This document shows, piece by piece, positions 1-8,621 of a DNA stretch of 64,000 bases (position 1 is the first letter of the stretch; each line of letters opens with the position of its first letter). The translations under genes were made by a program, and so were the position numbers. The DNA is from Changchengzhania lutea (GTDB taxonomy: Bacteria; Bacteroidota; Bacteroidia; Flavobacteriales; Flavobacteriaceae): positions 2,604,499 through 2,668,498 of the forward strand of contig NZ_CP039456.1 in NCBI RefSeq assembly GCF_006974145.1. Reading direction: 5' to 3'. The notes beneath the pieces are model-generated. The model saw only the letters and a list, made by a program, of their open reading frames with translations, ran no database searches and had not been told where the DNA came from.

Positions 1-522
1 AAAGAAAAAGGACATGTGGTGCGCTTAAAAGGCGGCGATCCTTTTATTTTTGGCAGAGGCGCTGAAGAAATTGATTATGTTAGACAATTCGGACTGGAAA
101 CGGCAGTGGTTCCTGGGATATCGTCGGCTATTGCAGTACCAGCATATCAAGGCATCCCTCTTACAAAACGTGGTGCTTCCGAAAGCTTTTGGGTGGTTAC
201 AGCAACCACAAAAGAGCACAAGCTATCAAAGGATATTGTCTTGGCAGCACAATCCACTGCTACTGTTGTTATTTTAATGGGGATGCATAAGTTGGGTGAA
301 ATCGTTCAGATTTTTTTAAAAGAAAATAAGCAAGATGAGCCTGTGGCCATTATTCAAAACGGAACGACACAGCATGAAAACGTGGGCATTGGTAACATAA
401 GTACTATTCAAAACATTGTAAAAGAGAAAAATTTATCATCACCTGCAATAATTGTAATTGGTGAGGTTGTAAAAGAACGTGTAACTTTGTCATCAATGTA
501 CCAAGAGCTCGCTAATAACTAA
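1..522 (+). CDS. cobA: Uroporphyrinogen-III C-methyltransferase, 5' truncated by window edge
   Basis: SAM-dependent methyltransferase that converts uroporphyrinogen III to precorrin-2, the first step towards siroheme. The reading frame is open from base 1, so the N-terminal third lies outside the window. The visible part starts just before the VRLKGGDPFIFGRGAEE motif, which is typical of the tetrapyrrole methylase family, followed by VVPGISSAIAVPAYQGIPLT and a C-terminal ATVVILMGMHKL segment. The stop overlaps the next start by one base (TAATG), implying an operon with the following siroheme gene. Function follows from motifs plus context. The usual family length is about 250 residues, so roughly 80 are missing. 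Confidence 0.93.
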   Translation, partial: KEKGHVVRLKGGDPFIFGRGAEEIDYVRQFGLETAVVPGISSAIAVPAYQGIPLTKRGASESFWVVTATTKEHKLSKDIVLAAQSTATVVILMGMHKLGEIVQIFLKENKQDEPVAIIQNGTTQHENVGIGNISTIQNIVKEKNLSSPAIIVIGEVVKERVTLSSMYQELANN

Positions 523-1172
523 TGAAAGTACAAGCTGTAAATATTAATGACTCGAAGAATGGTCACTCAACAATCGCATCTGTAAAGGAGCGAAATAATT
601 TATACCCCATTTTTCTAAAGGCAAAAAACTTAAATGTTCTAATTGTCGGCGGTGGTTTTGTGGCTGAAGAAAAATTGACCTTTCTTTTAAAGTCTAGTCC
701 AGATGCACACGTTACTATGGTGTCACCTATGTTTAGAGCAGATACCGTGGCATTAGCAAAAACAGGCTTTGTCACATTGGTTGAAGATGTTTATAAAAAA
801 GACTATTTAAAAGGAAAGCATATCGTGGTGGCAACGACAGATATTCCTAATGTCAATATAAAAGTGTACGAACATTGCCGAAAAAGAAGTATTTTAGTTA
901 ATGTTGCTGATAATCCGCCGTATTGCGATTTTTATATGGGTGGGATTGTTACCAAAGGGAATGTGAAAATAGCCATCTCAACAAATGGAAAATCACCAAC
1001 TACAGCAAAAAGGTTACGCCAATTTTTTGAAGAGGTGATTCCTGAAAATATAGACGATTTGGTTAAAAATTTGAATGTATTTAGAAAAACCATAAAAGGA
1101 GATTTCGAACAAAAAGTGGAAACACTTAACGAATTTACTAAGGGATTAATTGCAAAAAGAGAAGTTAAATGA
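522..1172 (+). CDS. Precorrin-2 dehydrogenase / sirohydrochlorin ferrochelatase-type siroheme protein
   Basis: This 216-residue protein resembles the N-terminal part of CysG (Met8-like). A glycine-rich NAD-binding motif (VLIVGGGFVAEEK, residues about 39-51) opens a Rossmann fold. The later VNVADNPPYCDFYMGGIV segment and the ISTNGKSPTTAKRLRQFFEEVIP stretch are family hallmarks. It should oxidise precorrin-2 to sirohydrochlorin and may insert iron. About 30 N-terminal residues precede the Rossmann motif and look poorly conserved. The gene overlaps both neighbours by a few bases (TAATG upstream, ATGA downstream), so it is translationally coupled with cobA and the reductase. The siroheme made would serve sulfite reductase, matching the cysteine genes downstream. 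Confidence 0.9.
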   Translation: MKVQAVNINDSKNGHSTIASVKERNNLYPIFLKAKNLNVLIVGGGFVAEEKLTFLLKSSPDAHVTMVSPMFRADTVALAKTGFVTLVEDVYKKDYLKGKHIVVATTDIPNVNIKVYEHCRKRSILVNVADNPPYCDFYMGGIVTKGNVKIAISTNGKSPTTAKRLRQFFEEVIPENIDDLVKNLNVFRKTIKGDFEQKVETLNEFTKGLIAKREVK

Positions 1173-2221
1173 TTAAAACAGATATACTTATAATTGGAGC
1201 GGGTCCAACAGGATTGTTCACCGTTTTTGAAGCAGGATTATTAAAATTGAAATGTCATTTAATTGATGCTTTGCCTCAACCAGGTGGACAATGCTCAGAA
1301 ATTTACCCTAAAAAGCCAATTTATGATATTCCAGGTTTTCCTGAAATATTAGCAGGAGATTTAACTAAAAATTTATTGGAACAAGGCAAGCAGTTCGAAC
1401 CTGGTTTTACGTTAGGCGAGCGCGCCGAAACCATAGAAAAGCAAGATGATGGATCTTTTATTGTAACAACGAATAAAGGCACAAAACATCAAGCACCTGT
1501 TGTTGCCATTGCAGGGGGATTAGGCTCTTTCGAGCCCAGAAAACCCGTCCTTGGAGGTATTGCTAATTATGAAGATAAGGGTGTCGAGTATTTTATTAAG
1601 GACCCAGAAGTCTACAGAAATAAAAAAGTAGTTATTTCTGGTGGAGGCGATTCTGCACTAGATTGGAGTATCTTTTTAGCCGATGTGGCTTCAGACGTCA
1701 CCCTCATCCACAGGAGGAATGAATTCAGAGGTGCTTTAGATTCTGTTGAGAAGGTGAGAGAACTCACATTGCTCAATAAAATAAACTTGATAACTCCAGC
1801 TGAGGTTACAGGACTGCATGGGAACGGTAAGATAGAATCGGTTACTATAACTAAAGATGGCGAAGAAACACCATTAGAAACCAATCATTTTATACCCTTA
1901 TTTGGCTTATCACCAAAATTAGGACCAATCGGAAATTGGGGTTTAGAGATTGTTAAAAATGCCATTAAAGTTGATAACACACAAAACTATCAAACCAATA
2001 TCCCCGGTATTTTTGCCATTGGTGATGTCAATACATATCCTGAAAAGCTAAAGCTCATTCTGTGTGGTTTTCATGAAGCGACTTTAATGTGTCAAGCAGC
2101 ATATCGCATAATAAACCCAGGTAAAAAGTATGTTTTAAAATATACCACGGTTAGTGGCGTTGATGGTTTTGACGGAACTCGAAAAGAAGCGCCTAAAGCT
2201 GTTGTTCAAGCTATAAATTAG
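1169..2221 (+). CDS. Ferredoxin--NADP(+) reductase, thioredoxin-reductase-like type
   Basis: A 350-residue FAD/NAD(P) pyridine nucleotide oxidoreductase. The N-terminal FAD motif GAGPTGL (about residues 11-17), the second dinucleotide motif VVISGGGDSALDW (about 154-166) and the FAIGDV motif (about 283-288) are all visible. No CxxC redox pair lies between them, which separates it from true thioredoxin reductase. This matches the FNR class known from Chlorobi, Bacilli and Bacteroidota. It overlaps the preceding gene by 4 bases. In this context it probably supplies reduced ferredoxin to sulfite reductase; that role is inferred. A bacillithiol-type disulfide reductase is the main alternative for this fold. 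Confidence 0.85.
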   Translation: MIKTDILIIGAGPTGLFTVFEAGLLKLKCHLIDALPQPGGQCSEIYPKKPIYDIPGFPEILAGDLTKNLLEQGKQFEPGFTLGERAETIEKQDDGSFIVTTNKGTKHQAPVVAIAGGLGSFEPRKPVLGGIANYEDKGVEYFIKDPEVYRNKKVVISGGGDSALDWSIFLADVASDVTLIHRRNEFRGALDSVEKVRELTLLNKINLITPAEVTGLHGNGKIESVTITKDGEETPLETNHFIPLFGLSPKLGPIGNWGLEIVKNAIKVDNTQNYQTNIPGIFAIGDVNTYPEKLKLILCGFHEATLMCQAAYRIINPGKKYVLKYTTVSGVDGFDGTRKEAPKAVVQAIN

Positions 2222-2232
2222 TTAAAATATAG

Positions 2233-2279
2233 AGATCTGCCAGTTTTTAATCCCGATAGCTATCGGGACTGGCAGGTCT
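2233..2279. repeat. Nested inverted repeat containing CCCGATAGCTATCGGG
   Basis: The outer arms AGATCTGCCAGT (2233-2244) and ACTGGCAGGTCT (2268-2279) pair with one wobble. Inside lies the perfect palindrome CCCGATAGCTATCGGG at 2252-2267. A diverged copy, CCCTATAGCTATTGGG, sits at 8220-8235, and both are followed by the bases ACT. It could act as a terminator after the reductase gene, but there is no U-tract, so a dispersed repeat is more likely. Confidence 0.7.
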
Positions 2280-2301
2280 GAAACCAAATAAATTTCACAA
2301 T

Positions 2302-2328
2302 CCTGCAAGGTTTTAAGCACCTTGTAGG
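2302..2328. repeat. Small hairpin repeat, copy 1 (CCTGCAAGGT...ACCTTGTAGG)
   Basis: The arms CCTGCAAGGT (2302-2311) and ACCTTGTAGG (2319-2328) pair with one G-U wobble. A second copy with the same arms occurs at 8476-8502. The hairpin ends 13 bases before the cysE start and is followed by TATTTTTG, so it might also have terminator or leader activity. Confidence 0.7.
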
Positions 2329-2341
2329 TATTTTTGTTTAA

Positions 2342-3088
2342 ATGATGAAAAGTTATAATGTTTGTTTAAAAGATACGGTTAAAACATTCACGAAGAGATT
2401 ATTCTATTCGCTGTTTGATTGCGAACAAGAAGTGGCTCAGCAAGACTATTTAGAGGATACATTTCTTAAAATAGTATCTAGCCTAGAAATAAAAGACGGC
2501 AATAGCATTTGGGAGTCATTTAAAAAAGAGCTACCTACAATAAGAAAGAAATTAGACTTAGATGCTAGAGCTTTTGAAAAGAATGATCCAGCATGTGAGT
2601 GTTTAGAAGAGGTGTATTTGGCTTATCCTGGATTTAACGCAATCTCTATTTATAGATTAAGCCATGAATTATATAAGTTAAAGGTGCGTATTCTTCCTAG
2701 AATGATGAGTGAGTGTATTCACGGCATTACTGGAATTGATATTCACCCAGGAGCCACCATTGGTGAATACTTTTATATCGATCATGGAACGGGAATTGTT
2801 ATTGGTGAAACATCAATTATTGGGAATAAAGTTAAAATTTATCAAGGTGTTACCTTAGGTGGCATTCAAATTTCTAAAGACCTGGCGTCCACGAAAAGAC
2901 ACCCAACTATAAATGATAATGTTACCATTTATGCCAACGCCACAATTTTAGGCGGTGATATCGTTATTGGCGAAAATAGTATTATAGGGGCAAACGTTTG
3001 GATTACACAATCGGTACCCGAAAATTCATTAGTAACCTATCAAACAGAAATTAAAATTAGACCAAAAAAGAATGGCATACGAGAATAG
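2342..3088 (+). CDS. cysE: Serine O-acetyltransferase
   Basis: Transfers acetyl from acetyl-CoA to serine, giving O-acetylserine for cysteine synthesis. It has an N-terminal helical region (residues 1-120) and a C-terminal left-handed beta-helix of hexapeptide repeats. Markers are GIDIHPGATIGEYFYIDHGTGIVIGE (about 136-161), with the conserved Asp-His-Gly, and later KRHPTI and GENSIIGANVWITQSVP. At 248 residues it fits the EpsC/SAT subfamily. Two ATG codons occur in tandem at the start; the first is used here. It overlaps cysM by 17 bases, in line with the two enzymes working in sequence. Confidence 0.93.
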   Translation: MMKSYNVCLKDTVKTFTKRLFYSLFDCEQEVAQQDYLEDTFLKIVSSLEIKDGNSIWESFKKELPTIRKKLDLDARAFEKNDPACECLEEVYLAYPGFNAISIYRLSHELYKLKVRILPRMMSECIHGITGIDIHPGATIGEYFYIDHGTGIVIGETSIIGNKVKIYQGVTLGGIQISKDLASTKRHPTINDNVTIYANATILGGDIVIGENSIIGANVWITQSVPENSLVTYQTEIKIRPKKNGIRE

Positions 3089-3962
3089 TATTATTGGTCA
3101 AATTGGCAATACACCTTTAGTTGAGGCAACACATCTTCTTTCAAAAAAAGGGGTGAGATTGTTCTTGAAATTAGAAGGTCATAACCCAGGAGGCAGTGTA
3201 AAAGACAGACCTGCTTTCAATATGATTAATGAAGCTTTAAAGCGTGGTGACATAAAAGAAGGAGGGACTTTAGTTGAAGCTACTAGCGGAAATACAGGTA
3301 TCGCATTGGCTTTTATTTCGAAGTTACTTGGACTGAATATGATACTAATAATGCCTGAAAACTCTACAGAAGAGCGTGTAAAAACAATGCGAGCATATGG
3401 TGCTGAAGTCATTTTGACACCTTCTGATATTGGTATTGAAGGATCTAGAGATTTAGCTTTTAAATTACGTGATGAAAAAGGGTATACCTTATTAAATCAG
3501 TTTGAAAATGATGATAATTGGAAAGCGCATTATAAAACCACGGGGCCAGAAATTTGGAGAGATACAAATGGTAAAATAACGCATTTTGTATCTGCCATGG
3601 GAACCACAGGAACTATAACAGGAGTTTCAACATATTTAAAAGAAAAGAACAAAGACATTATAATTGTTGGGGCACAACCTGCCGATGGCGAGCGTATTCC
3701 TGGAATTAGAAAATGGTCACCAGATTACGTGCCTAAATTCTTTGATAGAAGCAAAGTGGATCAAGTTGTTGAAGTTACCGAGGCTCAAGCTAAAGCTATG
3801 ACCCAGCGATTAGCTAAAGAAGAAGGTATTTTCGCAGGAATGAGCAGTGGTGGCTCCGTATTTAGCGCATTAAAAATAGCAGAAACTATTGATGAAGGCG
3901 TCATGGTGGCAATCATATGTGATAGAGGGGATCGGTATTTATCCTCGGCCTTATTTGAATAA
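3072..3962 (+). CDS. cysM: Cysteine synthase B (O-acetylserine sulfhydrylase)
   Basis: PLP enzyme that replaces the acetyl group of O-acetylserine with sulfide. The PLP lysine lies in NPGGSVKDRPAFN (about residues 39-51), the substrate loop in EATSGNTGIALA (about 68-79), and the phosphate-binding glycine loop in SAMGTTGTITGV (about 174-185). The length (296) and the SVKDRPA form fit the CysM subgroup better than CysK. The start lies within the 3' end of cysE in another frame. It is the last gene of the siroheme-cysteine run, and a promoter plus riboswitch for methionine genes follows it. Confidence 0.92.
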   Translation: MAYENSIIGQIGNTPLVEATHLLSKKGVRLFLKLEGHNPGGSVKDRPAFNMINEALKRGDIKEGGTLVEATSGNTGIALAFISKLLGLNMILIMPENSTEERVKTMRAYGAEVILTPSDIGIEGSRDLAFKLRDEKGYTLLNQFENDDNWKAHYKTTGPEIWRDTNGKITHFVSAMGTTGTITGVSTYLKEKNKDIIIVGAQPADGERIPGIRKWSPDYVPKFFDRSKVDQVVEVTEAQAKAMTQRLAKEEGIFAGMSSGGSVFSALKIAETIDEGVMVAIICDRGDRYLSSALFE

Positions 3963-3985
3963 TCAAGGCAATTTTTTGCAATATA

Positions 3986-4017
3986 TTGTGATATCAAATA
4001 TATAGTTACTATGTTTG
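3986..4017 (+). promoter_or_regulatory. Promoter for the SAM riboswitch transcript
   Basis: TTG at 3986-3988, a 21-base spacer and TATGTTTG at 4010-4017 match the Bacteroidota TTG / TAnnTTTG promoter pattern. Transcription would begin near 4023, about 45 bases before the riboswitch. The same 21-base spacing is seen before queA. Confidence 0.6.
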
Positions 4018-4068
4018 TGTCATAAATCACTGAGTAAGTGATATAAGTTCATAAACGTATTTACAGTG

Positions 4069-4172
4069 TTATCAAGAAAGGCAGAGGGATTAGACCCGTT
4101 GAAGCCTTGGCAACCCTTTATTTTTTAAAGAAGGTGCTACATTCTACTAATTATTCTTAATTAGAAAGATAA
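4069..4172 (+). ncRNA. SAM-I (S-box) riboswitch upstream of metH
   Basis: P1 is formed by TTATC (4069-4073) and GATAA (4168-4172). Between them lie the S-box core elements AGAGGGATTAGACCC and GAAGCCTTGGCAACC, then AAGGTGCTACATTCTA, in the order known for the SAM-I family. S-adenosylmethionine binding should turn down the methionine synthase genes that follow. The downstream hairpin GAAAAGT (4174-4180) / ACTTTTC (4191-4197) is a candidate expression platform. It lacks a U-tract, so whether control is at transcription or translation is unclear. Confidence 0.92.
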
Positions 4173-4228
4173 CGAAAAGTGTTTCTCCTTACTTTTCTTG
4201 ATGACATACAGATATAAATAATATCAAA

Positions 4229-5242
4229 ATGTCAAACATACATAAAGCTTTACAAGATCGAATTTTGGTTCTAGATGGTGCCATGGGCACAATGCTACAA
4301 GCGTATAAATTCAACGAAGCCGATTTTAGAGGCGAACGATTCAAAGATTACCCAACCTCATTACAGGGTAATAACGACCTCCTGTCTATTACCCAACCGC
4401 ATGCCATTAAAACCATTCACGCTAAGTATTTTGAAGCTGGAGCAGATATTGTGGAAACCAACACTTTTTCAGGAACTACCATTGCTATGGCCGATTATCA
4501 AATGCAAGATTTGGTATACGAGCTTAATTATCAATCTGCTAAAATCGCGAAAGAAGTAGCCAATGAATTCACAGCTAAAGAACCTCATAAACCCCGTTTT
4601 GTAGCAGGGTCTATTGGACCCACCAATCGGACAGCAAGTATGTCACCCGATGTGAACGATCCAGGTTTTCGAGCCGTAACCTTTAATGATTTGAGAGTCG
4701 CTTACAAACAACAAGTGGAGGCACTCATGGACGGCGGCGTAGACATATTGTTAGTAGAAACCGTTTTTGATACCTTAAATGCAAAAGCAGCTTTATTTGC
4801 TATAGAAGAAGTTAAAGAAGAACGACATATGGATATTCCCATCATGTTAAGCGGAACGATTACGGATGCTTCTGGCAGAACGCTATCAGGACAAACTGCT
4901 GAGGCTTTTTTAATTTCAGTATCACATATTCCTTTATTGTCTATTGGTTTTAATTGTGCCCTAGGCGCTAATTTGTTACAACCTCATTTAGAGGCTATTG
5001 CCTCAAAAACCGATTTTGCTATTTCGGCACATCCTAATGCGGGGTTACCAAATGCCTTTGGAGAATATGATGAAACCCCAGAAGAAATGGGTGAGCAAAT
5101 TGAAGAATATCTAAAAAGGGATTTAATAAATATTATAGGAGGGTGTTGTGGTACAAGCCCAGAGCATATTCGAATGATAGCAAATATTGCAAAAAAATAC
5201 AAACCACGTCGTCATTCTGAACTTGTTTCAGCATCGCATTAG
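4229..5242 (+). CDS. metH: Methionine synthase, homocysteine-binding part (split MetH, N-terminal piece)
   Basis: The 337-residue protein is the homocysteine S-methyltransferase module of cobalamin-dependent methionine synthase. It begins with ILVLDGAMGTMLQ. The three zinc-ligand cysteines are present: C243 in GFNCALGA and C306/C307 in GGCCGTSPEH, close to the C247/C310/C311 positions of the E. coli enzyme. Folate and cobalamin modules are encoded separately at 5530-8208, so both proteins must act together. The final nine residues, HSELVSASH, do not belong to the domain and derive from a dispersed repeat at 5210-5238. The gene is under the SAM riboswitch. Confidence 0.93.
   Translation: MSNIHKALQDRILVLDGAMGTMLQAYKFNEADFRGERFKDYPTSLQGNNDLLSITQPHAIKTIHAKYFEAGADIVETNTFSGTTIAMADYQMQDLVYELNYQSAKIAKEVANEFTAKEPHKPRFVAGSIGPTNRTASMSPDVNDPGFRAVTFNDLRVAYKQQVEALMDGGVDILLVETVFDTLNAKAALFAIEEVKEERHMDIPIMLSGTITDASGRTLSGQTAEAFLISVSHIPLLSIGFNCALGANLLQPHLEAIASKTDFAISAHPNAGLPNAFGEYDETPEEMGEQIEEYLKRDLINIIGGCCGTSPEHIRMIANIAKKYKPRRHSELVSASH
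5210..5238. repeat. Dispersed repeat translated as HSELVSAS at the 3' end of metH part 1
   Basis: The stretch CGTCATTCTGAAC / TTGTTTCAGCATCGCA contains the imperfect inverted repeat CTGAACTTGTTTCAG. From general knowledge of Flavobacteriia, CGTCATTCTGAACTTGTTTCAG-type sequence is a common dispersed repeat. It lies in frame, replaces the native C-terminus and supplies the stop codon. Confidence 0.6.
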
Positions 5243-5251
5243 GAAATAGTT

Positions 5252-5533
5252 ATGATTTTAGAAGTAGCCATATTAAATATAAAGAAAGGTCTTTCTGCAG
5301 AATTTGAAATCAATTTTCAAAAGGCAAAAAAGATCATTTCCTCTATGAAAGGCTATGTATCTCACGAATTAAAGAAATGTATCGAGCAAGACGATAAATA
5401 TATATTATTAGTGAATTGGGAAACGATTGAAGACCATGAAATTGGATTTCGTAGGTCAGAAGAATATCAAGAATGGAAAGCACTATTACATCATTTTTAC
5501 AACCCATTTCCAATAGTAGAACATTATAAATGA
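5252..5533 (+). CDS. Antibiotic biosynthesis monooxygenase (ABM)-like small protein
   Basis: A 93-residue protein with the dimeric alpha-beta barrel pattern of the ABM family: [13 protein letters not shown], then a helix, [49 protein letters not shown]. The [21 protein letters not shown] stretch is the family signature. Members include monooxygenases and heme-degrading enzymes, and many have no assigned substrate. It sits between the two methionine synthase pieces, 9 bases after the first and overlapping the second by 4 bases (ATGA), so it belongs to the SAM-riboswitch operon. No specific reaction can be named from sequence. Confidence 0.8.
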   Translation: MILEVAILNIKKGLSAEFEINFQKAKKIISSMKGYVSHELKKCIEQDDKYILLVNWETIEDHEIGFRRSEEYQEWKALLHHFYNPFPIVEHYK

Positions 5534-8208
5534 TGAAAGTAAAACAAACTAAATATATGCGTTTATCAGGATTAGAACCACTAATCCTAAACGAAAACAG
5601 CAATTTTATAAATGTTGGTGAACGAACTAATGTAGCGGGTTCTCGTAAGTTCTTACGATTAATCAAAGAGGGGAAATTTGATGAAGCTTTGGATATTGCA
5701 CGCCACCAAGTGGATGGTGGTGCACAAATAATTGACATTAATTTTGACGACGGACTTATCGAGGGTAAGGAAGCCATGGTGCGTTTTTTAAATTTGATAG
5801 CTGCCGAACCAGATATTTGTCGTGTGCCCATTATGATTGATAGTTCTAAATGGGAAATTATTGAGGCGGGACTGCAAGTGGTTCAAGGTAAGTGCGTGGT
5901 AAACTCTATTTCCCTTAAAGAAGGCGAAGAAAAATTTATATGGGAAGCTAAACAAATTAAGCGTTACGGTGCAGCTGTAATAGTTATGGCTTTTGATGAA
6001 GAAGGACAAGCAGATAATTATGAGCGCCGTTTAGAAATTGCGAAACGGTCATATGGTATATTGGTCGACATGGTAAACTTTCCTTCGGAAGATATCATTT
6101 TCGATTTAAACATATTTCCTGTAGCCACAGGAATGGACGAACATCGCAGAAATGCCATCGATTTTATTGAAGCCACACGTTGGGTTCGCCAAAATTTACC
6201 AAATGCCAGTGTAAGTGGAGGTGTTAGCAATGTGTCGTTTTCATTTAGAGGAAACGACGGTGTTCGGGAAGCCATGCACTCCGTTTTTTTATATCATGCC
6301 ATACAAGCGGGTATGAATATGGGAATAGTAAATCCAGCATTGTTGGAAGTGTATGACGATATTCCAAAGGATTTATTAGAACATGTAGAAGATGTTATTT
6401 TAGATAGAAGGGACGATGCCACTGAACGGTTATTGGATTTTGCTGAAACCGTAAAAGGCTCTAAGGTCGAAAAAGGATTGAATTTGTCGTGGCGTGAAAA
6501 TTCGTTACAAGATAGAATTACACATGCTCTAGTAAAAGGGATTGATGCTTTTATTATTGAAGATGTGGAGCAAGCCAGACAAGAGGCTGAAAAACCAATT
6601 GAGGTTATTGAAGGCCATTTAATGATCGGTATGAATGTGGTAGGCGATTTGTTTGGTGCCGGAAAAATGTTTTTGCCACAGGTGGTAAAATCGGCGCGCG
6701 TGATGAAAAAAGCGGTTGGGTATTTGAATCCGTTTATTGAAGCTGAAAAAGGCGATAAACAAGAACCCGTTGGTAAAATATTAATGGCAACGGTAAAGGG
6801 TGATGTGCATGATATCGGTAAAAATATTGTAAGCGTTGTTTTAGCATGTAACAATTACGAAATCATTGATTTGGGAGTCATGGTGGCACCAGAAAAAATT
6901 ATTGAAACCGCCATTAAAGAGCGTGTGGATGCTATTGGGTTATCCGGTTTAATTACGCCATCGCTTGATGAAATGGTGTATCTGGCAAAAGAAATGCAGC
7001 GTCAGAATTTTGAAGTGCCTTTGCTTATTGGCGGTGCCACAACATCCAAAGCGCATACAGCTGTAAAGATCGATACGCAATATAAAAATGCCGTGGTTCA
7101 TGTAAATGATGCGTCTAGAGCCGTTACCGTAGTAGGAGATTTATTGAATAAAAAGACCTCCCACGAGTATGTAGTGAATATGAAGAAAGATTATGATGAA
7201 TTTCGGACTAAGTTTTTAAAACGCGGCAAAGAGAAATCATATATTTCAATTAACGAAGCGCGGCAACGAAAATTTAAAATTGATTGGGAAACTTCTGAAA
7301 TTGTAAAACCAAAAGAATTTGGTGTACAGATTTTAAAGCAACTAAGACTAAAGGAACTTTTGCCATTTATAGATTGGAGTCCGTTTTTTAGAAGTTGGGA
7401 TTTACATGGAAAGTATCCGGATATTTTAAAGGATGATGTTGTTGGAGAGCAAGCACGTCAGTTATTTGAAGACGCGCAAGAGTTGATAAATCAAATTATT
7501 GCAAAACAACAATTAAAACCGAAAGGTGTTTTTGGATTATTTGAAGCGAATAGTGTAAACGAAGATGATATTTCAATTCAGAAAAAAGGAAAGGAAATAG
7601 CAGTTTTTAGAACGTTACGCCAACAATTGAAAAAGCGTGATGGGATTTCAAACATAGCACTTGCAGATTTTGTAGCTCCTAAAGAAAGAGCGAAAACTGA
7701 TTATATGGGCGCTTTTTGTACAGCCATTTTTGGGGCTCAAGAATTAGCCGATAGTTATAGAGCTAAAGAAGATGATTACAGTGCAATTATGGTGCAAGCC
7801 ATTGCCGATCGATTTGCCGAAGCTTTTGCAGAATATTTGCATAAGCAAGTAAGAATGAAACATTGGGGATATGCTGCAGATGAAGATTTAAGTAACGATG
7901 ATTTAATTAAAGAAAGTTATAAAGGGATTCGTCCAGCACCGGGTTATCCTGCATGTCCCGATCATTTAGAAAAGGAAACCATTTGGGAACTATTGGAGGT
8001 TGAAAAGTTAATTGGAGTCACATTAACAGAGAGTCTAGCCATGTGGCCAGCGGCGGCAGTATCAGGGTATTATTTTGGAAATCCAGAAGCAAAGTATTTT
8101 GGATTAGGTAAAATTACCGATGACCAAGTATCAGACTATGCCATTAGAAAGGGTATAACCAAAGCGAAAGCTCGAAAGTGGTTGCATCCCAATATTGCTG
8201 AACAATAA
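5530..8208 (+). CDS. metH: Methionine synthase, folate-, cobalamin- and SAM-binding parts (split MetH, C-terminal piece)
   Basis: The 892-residue protein carries the remaining MetH modules. A pterin-binding domain (about residues 20-290; [32 protein letters not shown]) comes first. A cap and cobalamin domain follow (about 310-540; DVHDIGKNI with cobalt-ligand His427, and [13 protein letters not shown]). Last is the reactivation domain (about 570-890; [15 protein letters not shown] near 805, [12 protein letters not shown]). It transfers methyl from methyltetrahydrofolate via cobalamin to homocysteine bound on the separate N-terminal protein. The start overlaps the ABM-like gene by 4 bases. metF, supplying methyltetrahydrofolate, follows after a repeat-rich spacer. 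Confidence 0.95.
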   Translation: MMKVKQTKYMRLSGLEPLILNENSNFINVGERTNVAGSRKFLRLIKEGKFDEALDIARHQVDGGAQIIDINFDDGLIEGKEAMVRFLNLIAAEPDICRVPIMIDSSKWEIIEAGLQVVQGKCVVNSISLKEGEEKFIWEAKQIKRYGAAVIVMAFDEEGQADNYERRLEIAKRSYGILVDMVNFPSEDIIFDLNIFPVATGMDEHRRNAIDFIEATRWVRQNLPNASVSGGVSNVSFSFRGNDGVREAMHSVFLYHAIQAGMNMGIVNPALLEVYDDIPKDLLEHVEDVILDRRDDATERLLDFAETVKGSKVEKGLNLSWRENSLQDRITHALVKGIDAFIIEDVEQARQEAEKPIEVIEGHLMIGMNVVGDLFGAGKMFLPQVVKSARVMKKAVGYLNPFIEAEKGDKQEPVGKILMATVKGDVHDIGKNIVSVVLACNNYEIIDLGVMVAPEKIIETAIKERVDAIGLSGLITPSLDEMVYLAKEMQRQNFEVPLLIGGATTSKAHTAVKIDTQYKNAVVHVNDASRAVTVVGDLLNKKTSHEYVVNMKKDYDEFRTKFLKRGKEKSYISINEARQRKFKIDWETSEIVKPKEFGVQILKQLRLKELLPFIDWSPFFRSWDLHGKYPDILKDDVVGEQARQLFEDAQELINQIIAKQQLKPKGVFGLFEANSVNEDDISIQKKGKEIAVFRTLRQQLKKRDGISNIALADFVAPKERAKTDYMGAFCTAIFGAQELADSYRAKEDDYSAIMVQAIADRFAEAFAEYLHKQVRMKHWGYAADEDLSNDDLIKESYKGIRPAPGYPACPDHLEKETIWELLEVEKLIGVTLTESLAMWPAAAVSGYYFGNPEAKYFGLGKITDDQVSDYAIRKGITKAKARKWLHPNIAEQ

Positions 8209-8312
8209 AAGCCCACTTTCCCTATAGCTATTGGGACTCCCGAAGAGGAGTGACAAATTGAGATAGGGAAAAATTGATAAAAAGAAATTAAAATTAAACA
8301 CATCCATTAAAG

Positions 8313-8340
8313 CCCCTCCTTTGGAGGGGTTGGGGAGGAT
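8313..8340. repeat. C-rich/G-rich dispersed hairpin repeat
   Basis: CCCCTCC (8313-8319), a TTT loop and GGAGGGG (8323-8329) form a perfect 7-bp hairpin, followed by TTGGGGAGG. Related but degenerate versions occur before tyrA (18904-18926) and dtd (22673-22695). This type is frequent in Flavobacteriia genomes. Confidence 0.65.
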
Positions 8341-8475
8341 TTACATAACAGTGGTGCGTTAGCGATTGTAGCAACATCCTTTTTTGAGATTATCGAAACC
8401 AAAATATTTTTTGGTTGAAGATATCGAAGTGAAGCTTTAAAAAAGATATAGCGGAAAGCGCGACCGTGAGCATTT

Positions 8476-8502
8476 CCTGCAAGGTTTTGGAAACCTTGTA
8501 GG
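8476..8502. repeat. Small hairpin repeat, copy 2 (CCTGCAAGGTTT...AAACCTTGTAGG)
   Basis: The arms CCTGCAAGGTTT (8476-8487) and AAACCTTGTAGG (8491-8502) match the hairpin at 2302-2328, including the wobble at the same position. Here the arms are two bases longer. Confidence 0.75.
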
Positions 8503-8621
8503 TATTAAGCAAAGGGTAACGCCAAAAGAAAAATATAAAAAGCTACTTTAAATCATTTGTGAATTCGTGGCTATAAAGGATAATATTAACCAATTAAAAG
8601 GCCCTTAGGGGGGGTAGGGGA

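Larger units (their letters stand above)
8209..8621. other. Repeat-rich spacer between metH and metF
   Basis: This 413-base gap has no convincing gene. It holds a CCCTATAGCTATTGGG palindrome (8220-8235), a CCCCTCC/GGAGGGG hairpin repeat (8313-8329), a second copy of the CCTGCAAGG hairpin (8476-8502), and a G-rich tract ending at the metF start. The mosaic suggests accumulation of several short dispersed repeats. No promoter box of the TAnnTTTG type stands out. Confidence 0.7.

Noticed and set aside
2233-2279. Rho-independent terminator after the ferredoxin-NADP reductase gene
   Set aside because: Strong stem but no T-run on either side; copies elsewhere point to a repeat.
4174-4197. Terminator of the SAM riboswitch
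   Set aside because: The GAAAAGT/ACTTTTC hairpin is weak and has no U-tract, so it is mentioned only as a possible expression platform.
6294-6854. 186-codon ORF antisense to metH
   Set aside because: Shadow of a strongly coding region on the opposite strand.
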